DNA of 64,000 nt from Ceratotherium simum simum (Eukaryota > Chordata > Mammalia > Perissodactyla > Rhinocerotidae): assembly GCF_000283155.1 (NCBI RefSeq), contig NW_004454181.1, forward strand, positions 24,227,236 through 24,291,235, read 5' to 3'. The position numbers and the translations under genes were made by a program. Shown here in pieces: positions 32,711 to 42,869 of the stretch (its first letter is position 1; each line of letters begins with the position of its first letter). The notes below the pieces were generated by a model, which had not been told where the DNA came from, made no database searches, and was given only the letters and a program-made list of their open reading frames with translations.

Positions 32711-33473
32711 AAAGTAAAGTAGGTGTTCGTCTACTTGTTATGATTGAGATGCTTCGTCTCTACCACCTTTAAGTATGTGACTTTGAAATTTGAAACTCCA
32801 ATGTTCTGTGTGTCAGGCTTTACTTTTGTCATGCAAAGGGTCGTGGTCACATGATGCTAGCACCAAGCAATTCAAATATAATATAGGATTTATTGGGGGA
32901 AAACTTATAGGAGAAGTAGTAGAGTGCATACAATCTCCTGAACTGTCGTGTCCTGAGGCTTAGGCTGGGCATAACTGTTCTAAAGGTGTCATGGCCAAAG
33001 AGAGGGGCCATGGCCTAATGCTCTACATATTCATAAGGTCAGGAGGACAGGGAACATCTTTGTGACTTTCAGTAGTGCACTGGGGCAGGCTTACACTGTA
33101 TCATGAAAGCTGATTGTGCTCACCTCTTCCCAGCTGTGCCTTCATGACTTCACATTGTTAGCTTGATGTTGGTCATGGTGAGAGTATTTACACATCAGAA
33201 ATTGGCAAAACTACAAAGTGGAGATATCTTTTTTTTTTGAGAAAGCTATTTTATTAGCACACACTGCACCTGTGTAATAATGGAAGCTTTCTTGTTAGAG
33301 AAGTGCCCTTGTTAGAAAGAGGAAGACTTGGGAGCTAACCCAGACCTGATGAGCTCATTTTAGCAAAGATACCCAAAGGAGGGGACGGAAATGAGCCTTA
33401 CAGAGCCATCCAGATCTGTCCCTCATCAGCTCTCTTGTAAAAGCCTCATTGTCCAAGGAGGGAAAATAATTTT
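32711..33473. other. unrecognised noncoding DNA, possibly repeat-derived
   Basis: 'CAATTCAAATATAATATAGGATTTATTGGGGGAAAAC' (about 32869-32905) resembles the opening of other repeat-like segments in this window (8118, 63170). A T run lies at 33230-33238. No gene features are seen. Confidence 0.3.
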
Positions 33474-33730
33474 TATAATACCAATAGCTAATATTAAAAA
33501 GCCCTTACCATGTGTCAGCTATTTTGCTAAACACTTTACATACATTGTCATTTAGTTCTCAAAGCAATAGTTGATGTAATTATTATCACCATTTTATAGA
33601 TGAGGAAACCGAGGCCTTTAACATATTAAGCAACTTGCTTGAGGAAGTAGAGCTTTTTAAGAGGCAATGGCAAAGATCTGTCAGTTTCTAGACCTGAAAC
33701 TCCTAAGCATGACTCTTCTGTATATTATTC
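33474..33730 (+). mobile_element. MIR SINE, near complete
   Basis: 'CCAATAGCTAATATTAAAAAGCCCTTACCATGTGTCAGC', 'CACTTTACATACATTGTCATTTAG', 'CACCATTTTATAGATGAGGAAACCGAGGCC', 'CAACTTGCTTGAGG': very clear MIR. Confidence 0.93.
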
Positions 33731-33954
33731 CCTTAAGATAGTGGTTTCCAATTTACGGGCTGTGGATGCCAGAGGGAGGGAGGTACAAAATAAGCTATAG
33801 AAGACTTTCAAGGGGTAATTGAATCCATATGCACAAGAATCATTGTCGGAAACCAAATAATTATCCCACATGTGTTCATACTACTGTTTTCAAATTTATG
33901 TAAATACTGTTGAGATAAGTACACATTTACTTATTGAATTTATATTAGTATTAC

Positions 33955-34060
33955 AGTAATTATTAAATGCCTACTATGTTCTAGACATTCCACCGTGTGC
34001 TGGGCATATAACAATGAAGTAGATGAATATAGTCCTTGACCTCATATATTTTCTTTATTA
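33955..34060 (-). mobile_element. L2 LINE 3'-end fragment
   Basis: 'AATTATTAAATGCCTACTATGTTCTAGACATTCCACCGTGTGCTGGGCATATAACAATGAAG' followed by 'AGTCCTTGACCTCATA' is the complement of the L2 3' end. Confidence 0.65.
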
Positions 34061-34519
34061 ACAAATGCTAAAAGGGCAATACCATCATGTGGGGTAAACA
34101 AAATTTTTGCCAATACAAAGAACACATTGTTTTGGAAATGTTTGGGAACTCTTGCCTCCAGAGTGAATGCCTCTTACCTCCATAGTCTTCTCCCCAAAGT
34201 TCACTGCCACTTGTTGTATAAGTGCCTGTATTATCCCTTCCTTGGGACTACTGTTATAGCTTCCTAACTGATCAATCACTCTCCTTTTCCTCTTGACCCC
34301 AATCTGCCCTTTATGTATTGCCAGGTTCTTCTTTCTAATGCTTATATTTGATGAAATCATTTTCTTTTACTGAATGATGGTCAAGTCTGACAAACAGGAT
34401 ACGGATCTAAGAACCAATGTGTGTTTATCCCTCCAAATTTGGTGTAAGTCTGTATAAGTAAACCATGCTCACGTTACTTTAATACTTAGTATTTAATTAT
34501 TGTGCCTCCTAAGATCTAT
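34061..34519. other. unique noncoding DNA
   Basis: A 91-codon minus-strand frame (34085-34360) has no recognisable domain. No repeat is identified. Confidence 0.35.
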
Positions 34520-34592
34520 CACACACACACACACGTACACACCTCCAAAAGAAAAAGCAAAACAAAACAAAATAAAACAAAAAGTGTCCAAA
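34520..34592. repeat. (CA)n followed by (AAAAC)n low-complexity tract
   Basis: ACACACACACACAC-GTACACACC, then AAAAC/AAAAT pentamers. Confidence 0.9.
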
Positions 34593-34963
34593 CAACAAAA
34601 GCCATTTTTCAAGCATTTTAAAAGCTTTGGGTAACACAAAGATCACATCTGACCGAAAGTTTAGATGCTGATATACTTTCCAAATATTCTCCCAGCAAGT
34701 TGCAAGAATATCCTCCGCCAGACCTAAAATCTGCATCATTTCCTAATACACATGCAATTTTATTTTCATTTATGTTATTTTCAAACATAATTAATGACAG
34801 AATAATACAATCGATTAAGAATTATATACCAGATCTAGATAAATTACCTGGTTGTTTCTCCTCAGCTAACATGCTTTTTAAAATCAATTGGTATTTAACC
34901 TGAGAAAAACAGCTTTTGAAATCTTAATGAAAACCTATTCTGAGAAAGTTAATTTGAAATGTG

Positions 34964-35405
34964 TCAGTCTCTTCCCCCCAGCAATATGAGGTGTTGCTTT
35001 GTGTGTGAGTAATCAGGATTTGCAAGGGGAATTTTTCCATATTCATCTTCAGAGACAACTTCTTGAAAAGACAGTGCAGAAACATGATCAATATATTTCT
35101 CCTCATGGTATAGAAAATACCAAAGCAAATCAAGTGCAATTTGAGGGCTGATTTCCAATTTAGCTGGACCGGTGGAGAAACTCCTGGACTGGCATGGTGA
35201 TAAAATCCAGGGATATCATGGATGAGTCTAGGGGGCCCAGCTCTCCCGTCAACCTCCCCATCATGGCTCCAACATCGTGCTCATTGTGGAAATGTCCCTG
35301 GCACTTGGCTACTTCCTGCATGGCCTCCTGCTTATAAAACCACATGCTAACACTGTACAGCTTCATTAATGAAAGAAGGATAATTGGGAGATCTCCATTA
35401 GATTT
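34964..35405 (-). pseudogene. coding-like minus-strand segment with one frame break; product unrecognised
   Basis: Two adjacent minus-strand frames read as ordinary protein of balanced composition. The first (upstream part, ending near 35160) has blocks such as LPIILLSLMKLYSVSMWFY and VAKCQGHFHNEHDVGAMMGR. It ends in a stop directly followed, after a shift of one base, by a frame reading ISPQIALDLLWYFLYHEEKY and QEVVSEDEYGKIPLANPDY to about 34970. The text continues sensibly across the break, suggesting one former reading frame with a frameshift. I do not recognise the family. Upstream on this strand is an A-rich run (T run 35437-35461 on plus). I see no start codon context, poly-A tail or target duplication that would show a processed copy. 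It could be a decayed retrocopy, an exon of a lost gene, or chance. Confidence 0.33.
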
Positions 35406-35436
35406 CAAAGTGAACATCTGTTTGGAACATTTATAA

Positions 35437-35461
35437 TTTTTTTTCTTTTTTTTTTTTTTTT
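35437..35461. repeat. poly-T run
   Basis: T8-C-T17-like run (A-rich on the minus strand). It may be the remains of a retrotransposon tail or a simple repeat. Confidence 0.85.
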
Positions 35462-36752
35462 GGTTTCTAAGGAGAATCTCACATTCAATACCAAGATGAG
35501 GGTATAACTGAGAGCTTCCCTGCTGACAGTATAACAGCTTTTCATTGCTAAAGCACAAATAATTACTTATAAAACAGCAGGTGGTCTGCTTAAAGAATCC
35601 AAATAAATGTTCTAGGTATTTTTGGGCATCTTTTGCTACAGGCCTGTCTCATTCTCTCTTGGATCAAGTGGCCACTCTTAAAAGAATCCATTAGCATGAT
35701 GAATACTCTGACAGCTGTTTTCTGTAGATGGCTTCACCTTCATTTCTTCTTTCTTTTTCCACTTGTTGAAGATTGATCTTGTCTCTTCTCTAAAGCCATC
35801 TACATCTGAAGCATATGGAGTTCTACGTTTTTATTTATATATACAATTCTTTCATCCAAGGACCCAATCATGAACTTAGTACTCGTTGTATTTACCTGTT
35901 TTCATCAGCCAAGAGAGAACAGAGAAGCTAAGAGATTTGTTGAGAGAAAAGAATGGAGTTTAGAATTCAACATATCAAGTTGGATTTAAGTGTGGTGCCA
36001 AATTCCAACCATGTCTCAAAGTTGTTTTTTCTACCCATTGTACCTGGATCTGTCTTTCTTTTTCTGTCCTGCCCTCTATAAAAGCCCCCAAATTGTTGGT
36101 TATATGGGAAGCTACTATTATTAGGCAATATCATGGATTATGAGCAAAAGAAACTTAACCTGGTGAATTTAAGTACAAAGATATTTATTTAAAGGATATT
36201 GGCAACACACAGAGCCAATGAGAAGGTTAGAGGACCAGTCATGGACATGTGCAGGAACCAATTCATATTCTGCCTTTTTTTCCAGGATTCAAAGTCCTGG
36301 GAGAGAGGAACCAACTGCCTGATTTTGGTGGATGCTCACCACCACCAAGCTTTACCTGGGTGGTAGGAGCATGGATCTGGCAGAAGTAACCTCAAAGAAG
36401 TCCTTAACCGTGGCAGAGTTTCTCAAGCAGTGTTCCTCATCTGAATCTTAGAACAGAGAAAATGATTTATGTGGCCATTTTCTCAATTATTTCAAGGATG
36501 TTACATAACTAGTACCATTCTACATGCATGAGAGAGCAGCAATTATGTACAATGGATGCTGTAGGCATCAAGACAATTTTTGTCCTGGAACCTAGTTGGC
36601 TTCATTTTGTAAAGTAGGCATCTTAGTTTACTAGCCCACTAAGACAGCACTCAAAAGGAGGGGAGATATAATTTCTCAAAAGGAAACCAGTGTGCTATTA
36701 GAAATTGAGAAGCCAAAAAACAACAAATGTCTACTTCACTTCTTATACAATA
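35462..36752. other. unique or unrecognised noncoding DNA
   Basis: About 1.3 kb. The piece near 36130-36200 ('AACCTGGTGAATTTAAGTAC', 'AAGATATTTATTTAAAGGATATTGGC') looks repeat-derived, but I cannot name it. No gene is seen. Confidence 0.35.
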
Positions 36753-38874
36753 ATTTTTTTCCAAGGTTTATTGAGAAATAATTGACATACATCACTGTAT
36801 AATTTTAAGTTGTAGAGCATGATGGTTTGATTTACATGAACTGTGAAATAATTACCACAATAGGTTTAGTTAACATCCATTATCTCATATAGATACAATA
36901 AAAAGAAAAGAAAAATTCTTCTTGTGATGAGAACTCTTAGGATCTTCTCTCTTAACGACTTGCTTATATACCATACAGCAGAGTTAACTATAGTCATGTG
37001 GTACATTACATCCCTAGTACTTATTTATTTTATAACCAGAAGTTTGTACCTTTTGAACACCTTTATCCAATTCCCCCTGCCCCCACCCCTTGCCTCTGGT
37101 AACCACAAATCTGATCTCTTTTTCTATGAGTTTGGTGTTTTTTAGATTCTACATGTTAAGTGAGATCATATAATATTTGTCTTTCTCTCTCTGACTTATG
37201 TCGCTTAGCATAATGCCTTCATGCTTCATCCATGTTGTTGCAAATGGTAGAATTTCCTTGTTTACTATGGCTAAATAATATTTTATTGTGTATATATATA
37301 CCACAACTTCTTTATCCATTCATCTATCGATGGAAACTTAGGTTGCTTCCATGTCTTGGCTATTGTAAATAATGCTGCTATGAACATGTCTTTCATATGA
37401 ACGTGTCTTTCATAGCAGCATTATTTACAATAATCCTGAACATGCACCATTGAACATGCAGCAGCACTGAACATCATTGAATAGCATAAACATGCTGAGC
37501 ATGCAGCTGGGTATGAACGTGCCAATATCTTTATGAGTTAGTGTTTTGTTTCCTGTGGATGTGTTCCCAGAAGTGGAATTGCTGGGTCATATGATAGTTC
37601 TATTTTTAATTTTTTGAAGAACCTCCATACTGTTTTCCATACTGGCTGTGCCAATTTACAATCCCACCAATAGTGCACAAGGGTTTCTTTTTCTCCACAT
37701 CCATGCCAGCATTTGTTATCTCTTGTCTTTTTGATGATAGCCATTCTGACAAGGGTGAGATGGTATTTCATTGTGGTTTTAATTTGCATTTCCCTAATGA
37801 CTAGCGATGTTGAGCATCTTTTCATGTACCTGTTGGCCATTCATATATCTTCTTTGGAGAAATGTCTATTCAGGTCCTTTGCCAATTTTTTAATTGGGTT
37901 ATTTGTTTTTTGCTATTGAGTTGTTTGTGTTCTTTAAATATTTTGGATATTAACCCCTTATCAGATATATGGTTTGTAAATTTTTTTTTCCTTGCTGTAG
38001 GTTGTCTTTTCATTTTGTTAATGGTTTCTTTTGCTAGGCAGAAACTTTTTAGTTTGATATAGTCCCACTGCTTTATTTTTTGTTTTGCTGCTTCTGCTTT
38101 AGATATAGTTTCCAAAAAATCATTACCAAGGCCTGTGTCAAGGCGGTTTTTCTCCTATATTTTCTTCTTGGAGTTTCACAGTTTAAGGTCTTACGTTTAA
38201 GTCTTTAATCCATTTCAAGTTAATTTTTGTGAATGGTGTAAGATAGGGGTCAAGTTTCATTCTTTTACATGTGAATATCCAATTTTCCCAGCACAATGTG
38301 TTGAAGAGACTGTCTTTTCTCCATTGAGTATTCTTGACTCTTTTGTCAAATACTAGTTGACAATATTTATTTCTGGGCTCTCAATTCTGTTCCACTGATC
38401 TATTTGTCTGTTTTTATGCCAGTATCATACTGTTTTGATTATAACAGCTTTATAGTATAGCCTAAAATTAGGAAGACTGATGCCTCTTGCTTTGTTTTTC
38501 TTTCTCAAGATTTCTTTGGCTATTTGGGGTCTTTTGTGGTTCCATATAAATTTTAGGAGTGTTTTTTCTATTTCTGTAAAAAATGTCATTGGAATCTTGA
38601 TAAGGATTGCATTGAATCTATAGATGGATTTTGGTAGTATGGACATTTTAACAATATTAATTCTTCCAGTCCATGAACTTGGGATACCTTTTTATTTATT
38701 TATGTCTTCTTCAATTTCTTTCATCAATGTCTTGTAGTTTTCAAAGTAGAGATCTTTCACTTCCTTGGTTAAATTTATTCCTAAATATTTTATTGGTTTT
38801 GATGCTATTGTAAATGGGATCAATGTCTTTATTGCTTTTTCAGAAAATTAGAAAATTTGTTGTTAGTGTATAGA
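36753..38874 (-). mobile_element. L1MA/MB-type LINE, 3' UTR and ORF2 C-terminal half (first part)
   Basis: Minus-strand L1 beginning at its 3' end (poly-T then 'TTTATTGAGAAATAATTGACATAC' on the plus strand). The 3' UTR is followed by ORF2. Frames on the minus strand contain [57 protein letters not shown] and [20 protein letters not shown], all from the ORF2 region downstream of the RT domain. Frameshifts and stops make it inactive. A local rearrangement interrupts it at about 37385-37520. It continues after an inserted SINE at 39307. Confidence 0.95.
37361..37432. repeat. 24-bp perfect inverted repeat (palindrome) inside L1
   Basis: The 24 bases at 37361-37384 are the exact reverse complement of 37409-37432, with a 24-base loop. 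The left arm is normal L1 sequence; the right arm and about 85 bases after it are not part of the usual L1 order. This looks like a replication template switch. Confidence 0.92.
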
Positions 38875-38884
38875 AATGCTACTT
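38875..38884. repeat. target-site duplication, left copy, of ERE in L1
   Basis: AATGCTACTT is repeated exactly at 39297-39306. Confidence 0.9.
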
Positions 38885-39296
38885 TTTTTTTTTTTTTTTT
38901 TTTTTTNNNNNNNNNNNNNNNNNNNNNNNNNNNNNNNNNNNNNNNNNNNNNNNNNNNNNNNNNNNNNNNNNNNNNNNNNNNNNNNNNNNNNNNNNNNNNN
39001 NNNNNNGAGGGAGATCAGCCCCGAGCTAACATCTGTGCTAATCCTCTTCTTTTTTTGCTGAGGAAGACCAGCTCTGAGCTAACATCTACTGCCAATCCTC
39101 CTCCTTTTTTTTTTTTTCCCAAAGCCCCCTAGTAGATAGTTGTACGTCATAGTTGCACATCCTTCTAGTTGCTGTATGTGGGACATGGCCTCAGCATGGC
39201 CGGAGAAGCAGTGCGTCAGTGCGCACCCGGGATCCGAACCCAGGCCGCCAGTAGCAGAGCGTGCGCACTTAACCACTAGGCCACCGGGCCGGCCCC
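38885..39296 (-). mobile_element. ERE-type SINE inserted in the L1, with gap
   Basis: On the minus strand it begins GGGGCCGGCCCGGTGGCCTA, then the tRNA-like region with a GGTTCGGATCCC B box and a body rich in CpG. It ends in the ERE tail modules (rc of 'GAGCTAACATCTGTGCTAATC', present twice) and a long A tail (T run 38885-38906 on plus). An exact 10-bp target duplication surrounds it. The 100-N gap lies between the T run and the tail modules, so its real length is unknown. It is the best-preserved SINE in the window. Confidence 0.95.
38907..39006. other. assembly gap, exactly 100 N
   Basis: It follows a run of at least 22 T, so the break is probably due to the homopolymer. Confidence 0.99.
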
Positions 39297-39306
39297 AATG
39301 CTACTT
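39297..39306. repeat. target-site duplication, right copy
   Basis: Exact copy of AATGCTACTT at 38875-38884. Confidence 0.9.
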
Positions 39307-39742
39307 ACTTTTGTATGTTAACTTTGTATCCTGAAACTACTGAGTTTGATGATTAGTTCTAACATTTTTTGGTTGAGTCTTTAGGATTTTCTATGTATAA
39401 AATCGTGTCATCTGCAAATAGACACAATTTTGCTTCTTCCTTTCCAATTCTGATGCTATTTTTTTTTTCTTGCCTAATTGCTCTAGCTAGGACTTCCAGT
39501 ACTATGTTGAATAGGAGTGGTGAGAGTGGGCACCCTTGTCTTGTTCCTGATTTTAGAGGAAAACCTTTCAACCTTTCATTGTTGAGTAGGTTAGCAGTGA
39601 TCTTGTCACTCACGGCCTTTATTATGTTGATATATGTTCCTTCTATGCCTAATTTGTTAAGTGTTTTTATCATAAATGGATATTGAATTTTGTCAAATGC
39701 TTTTGCTGCGTCTGATGAGATTACCATATGATTCTTTTCATG
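39307..39742 (-). mobile_element. same L1 continued: ORF2 reverse-transcriptase domain remnant
   Basis: It resumes the L1 at the base where the SINE interrupted it. The minus strand has an open stretch of 122 codons with RT motifs: [15 protein letters not shown] (motif A, with D-A-A-K-A-F-D), [20 protein letters not shown] (motif B) and [10 protein letters not shown] (motif C, the FADD box). The element is 5'-truncated at about 39742, so only the second half of ORF2 was inserted. Although this stretch is uninterrupted, the element as a whole is dead. Confidence 0.96.
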
Positions 39743-40062
39743 CTATAAATTCTTGACATTCACAAGGCAGCATTTTCGAAAGTGTTTTAGATGGAATACT
39801 AATATCCCTCAAGCGACTGAAAGGTATTCCTAGACAAAAGACATCTTAGGAAAAAAAACATTTAGGAGATATTCTATGCTATAATCCTTCTCTAGGAGAT
39901 TAACATAAAAGGCTCTAAGAAGTCTTACAATAAATAGTCAAGAGATCTGTTTAACTGTATTTCCCCAACTTACATGATTATTGAATCTTTTGATGATATA
40001 TCCCACAGAATTAATATTGCAAAGAATATACCTTAGAAAGCAGCCTTAAAAAATATGTTCTG
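39743..40062. other. unique noncoding DNA
   Basis: I recognise nothing between the truncated L1 and the two EREs. Confidence 0.4.
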
Positions 40063-40310
40063 GGGGCCAGCCCTGTGGCTGAATGGTTAAAGTCCCACGC
40101 ACTCTGCTTTGGTGGCCTGGGTTTGTGGGTTCAGATCCCAGGTGCAGACCTACTCCACTCACCAACCATGCTGTGGAGGCATCCCATGTACAAAAAAATA
40201 GAAGAGGATTGGCACAGATGTTAGCTCAGGGCTAATCTTTCTCAAGCAAAAATGAGAAGGATTGGCAATGGGTGTTAGCTCAGGGTGAATCTTCCTCAAC
40301 AACAAAAAAA
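40063..40310 (+). mobile_element. ERE-type SINE
   Basis: It starts GGGGCCAGCCCTGTGGCTGA and has a GGGTTCAGATCCC B-box-like sequence near 40128. It carries two tail modules ('GGATTGGCACAGATGTTAGC' and 'GGATTGGCAATGGGTGTTAGC'), ending in an A-rich tail. The left flank AAAAAATATGTTCTG resembles AAAAAAATATATTCTA after it (imperfect target duplication). It is more diverged and CpG-poor compared with the SINE at 38885. Confidence 0.93.
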
Positions 40311-40319
40311 TATATTCTA

Positions 40320-40509
40320 GGGGCAGGGCCTGTGGCCTAGTGGTTAAGTTCAGCATGATCCACTTTAGTGGCCTGGGTTCGGTTCCTGCGCATGGACCTA
40401 CACCACTTGTTGGTGGCCATGCTGTGGTGGCGACCCATATATCAAATAGAGGAAGATTGGCACAAATGTTAGCTCCGGGTGAATCTTCCTCAGGAAAAAA
40501 AAAAAAAAA
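40320..40509 (+). mobile_element. ERE-type SINE, directly downstream of the previous one
   Basis: It starts GGGGCAGGGCCTGTGGCCTAG, has the tRNA-like TGGTTAAGTTC and GGGTTCGGTTCC boxes, a single tail module 'GGAAGATTGGCACAAATGTTAGC' and a poly-A tail of about 15. ATTCT just left of it recurs after the tail (ATTCTG), consistent with insertion into the previous SINE's target duplication. Confidence 0.93.
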
Positions 40510-40865
40510 TTCTGATACTTTCAGGAATTCTCCAACTTGCTAGTATCACTCTAGGGTTTAAATACCCTAACTGAAATGATAATAGCTAAAATGAAGGATC
40601 TTGAAATGATGCCTAAATTACATTTTTGTCATTCCTTGCCTGAGTGTCAACAATTTTCCCAAATGTGGCCCCCTTCTCTTACCTTGGATGTGCAGTGGGA
40701 ATTACCTGGGGAGCTTTAAAAACTGTTGTCCTTCATCCTGAGCTATCAACTTTGCCTTATTTGTAAGTGGTACCTTGAGAAAATAGCCAATGATAGTCAG
40801 AAGCCATCAGGGTTAGCAAAAATTTAAAAAATAAGCATATAGAACATGAAGACATCCTGAAACAA
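40510..40865. other. unique noncoding DNA
   Basis: I recognise nothing specific here. Confidence 0.4.
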
Positions 40866-41045
40866 AGGTTCTGAGACTTTAGCATGTGAGGAATCACCTA
40901 GAGTGCTTGTTGAAACACAGATGGTTCAGTCCCACCTCAGAGTTTCTGATGCAGTAGGTCTGAAGTGGGGCCTGAGAGTTTGCATTTCTACCAAGCTTCC
41001 AGATGATGCTGATGCTGCTGGTCTCTGGAGCAACTTTGAGTGTCA
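40866..41045 (-). mobile_element. MER5A DNA transposon
   Basis: 'GAGACTTTAGCATGTGAGGAATCACCTAGAGTGCTTGTTGAAACACAG', 'GTTTCTGATGCAGTAGGTCTGAAGTGGGGCC', 'GATGCTGATGCTGCTGGTC': typical MER5A. Confidence 0.92.
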
Positions 41046-41479
41046 CTTATCTAGAGCATGAAAATATACAATCTAGGGTGTTTTCAGCCAGGTAGTCCTA
41101 TCTACTTCCCATGTTGACACATCAATTTGTTTAGATAAGAACATATTGTCTTTTGTCAAATGCTAGGCACGTCCACAAGTGTATTACCTTTTTTTCACTA
41201 TAGAACACAATGAATCTTAGACTGGGATTGTGTTGCCCAGACTTGTCCACCATACAGTGAAGGAAAGTGGTATGGTCAAAATTGAATTTTAAGAAGAACT
41301 TAGATTTGTGTTCACTGGGGATTGGAGACAACAGAGAATATGTGAAGTGTGGCTCATAGTTATTTGACCTTGGGAATGGATGTCAAGGGGCATTTTTCCA
41401 TATTCATTTGCAGAGACTATTTCTTGAAACAAACAAACTCTCATTCTAAGAGTATTGACTCCCCACCCAAACCTCCACC
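41046..41479. other. unique noncoding DNA
   Basis: I recognise nothing specific here. Confidence 0.4.
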
Positions 41480-41587
41480 TGTTCGTAATTTAATCTCCAT
41501 GAGTTCAGGGATCATACTCATTTTTCTGTTTTGTTTTCTGTGTAGAATGTGATATTTATTCCATAATATTTGTTGACTAAATAAACT
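41480..41587 (+). mobile_element. L2 LINE 3' end
   Basis: 'CTCCATGAGTTCAGGGATCATACTCATTTTTCTG' and 'CATAATATTTGTTGACTAAATAAAC' follow the L2 terminus. Confidence 0.75.
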
Positions 41588-41884
41588 GCTTCCATAACTA
41601 GGGAAGAGACTTTACCTGGTGAGCCGTCAAGATGTTCATCATCGGCACGGTCCTATCTTTGTTCAACTCTTCCTTGCTGGCCTTGGGTTCCTCACCTCCC
41701 CCACTCATGGACTGTACTTTGCCAGCACCAACCCATCCTTGCCCTCTTTCTCAAGTTTTGGATAAATGTAAAGTGGCATTTCTTTTATGGAAAATCTGTG
41801 AAGTATGGAGTGCATAACAAAGGGACATCTGAGGAGAGAGAGGTCAGTTCCAGCTAATTTTATCATAAAAGCATAGAGAGGAGA
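41588..41884. other. unique noncoding DNA
   Basis: A 61-codon plus-strand frame (41632-41817) has no recognisable domain or splice context. Confidence 0.35.
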
Positions 41885-42270
41885 TGGAACTTTCCCTGGT
41901 TCTCAAAAGGCACATTGAAAGTAGATATTTGAAGAGGCAGAGAAAAGGGCCTTCCTGGCAGATGGAAAAAAATGTGAATAGTCATTAAATTAGGAAAATG
42001 TTGGTTATAAATTAAGAATGTCACGTTCTTAGTTTGGGTGAAATCTAGATAGTATTAAATGAGTAGTGATTTAAAAAAGAGGACTGAGATTAGGTCATGA
42101 GTGGCCACAAATGCCAGACCAGGCATTTGGATTTTACCCTGAAATCACTGGGAGCTATTGAAAACTTCAGAAGAAGGAAATCAAATAGTAAAACTGAACC
42201 TTAAGAAGTTGCAGGCCAGATGGGTTGCAATGAAATAGAAACTCCAGAAGGAGAAACCAGTTAGGTGGCT
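41885..42270 (-). mobile_element. L2 LINE, ORF2 C-terminal region
   Basis: Plus-strand text is the complement of L2: 'GGCATTTGGATTTTACCCTG', 'CACTGGGAGCTATTGAAAACTTCAG', 'GAAACCAGTTAGGTGGCTGTTGCAATAG'. No open frame is left. Confidence 0.85.
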
Positions 42271-42344
42271 GTTGCAATAGAAGCTGGGAGGAAAACAGCA
42301 AAATCTGCTTTTTAGTCTTTAACTTATTTAACACCAATTTGCAG

Positions 42345-42506
42345 CAGAACTATGTGTTCCTGAGTTATCAAAAGCAGCAGCATGTTCATCATTTTGGAGC
42401 CTTGAAACTGGCTTCCTCTTCAAAGGAAGCATTTGAATCCATTGTAAAATCATATGTCAGCTGGGAACCACAGAATTCCTCTGGCAATTTTCCAAAGTTA
42501 TTAGAG
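42345..42506 (+). other. exon-like 54-codon open segment with AG/GT borders
   Basis: A 162-base stretch (exactly 54 codons) is open in one frame, preceded by a T-rich stretch ending TTTGCAG and followed by GAG|GTAATA. These match acceptor and donor consensus. The encoded text (starting QNYVFLSYQKQQ, with HHFGALKLASSSKEAFESI) is of ordinary protein composition, but I do not recognise it. It lies between oppositely oriented L2 fragments. Open frames of this size occur by chance in AT-rich DNA, so this is a candidate exon (coding or lncRNA), not a gene call. Confidence 0.25.
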
Positions 42507-42869
42507 GTAATAAGAAGGATTTAGGTAAACATCAGCATGAAATCCCCTCAATCTTGATGGATGACAAAATCGATGAGATTCCCACCTGTATCTTCTAATC
42601 TAATATTGCCTCACATAGGTATTGTTAGTAGCTTTGCTAATTTATATTGAGTCTAAACATGCAGGGTGGACATAGGCCAGAACTGAGGCAATTATTAGGA
42701 AATCCCACACAAAAGAATCATTAAAATTTAATGAATTGATTTCTGGAATCAGATTTCCTAAGTTCAGCTGATGATCAGTAACTTCAAACTCTCTATTATT
42801 TTCGTTTCGCACATCCCTCTCCCCGACATCCCCTCTCTCTAATACTGATCTCAATAATCCTTTGACCTT
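42507..42869. other. unique noncoding DNA
   Basis: Nothing recognised between the exon-like segment and the L2. Confidence 0.4.

Noticed and set aside
33730..33860. Possible MER5-like start ('GATAGTGGTTTCCAATTTACGGGC')
   Set aside because: The match is limited to about 15 bases, with no second terminus found.
39359..39727. Open 122-codon reverse-transcriptase-like frame as a possible live gene
   Set aside because: It is the RT part of a 5'-truncated L1 that is broken in the adjoining ORF2 sequence and interrupted by a SINE.
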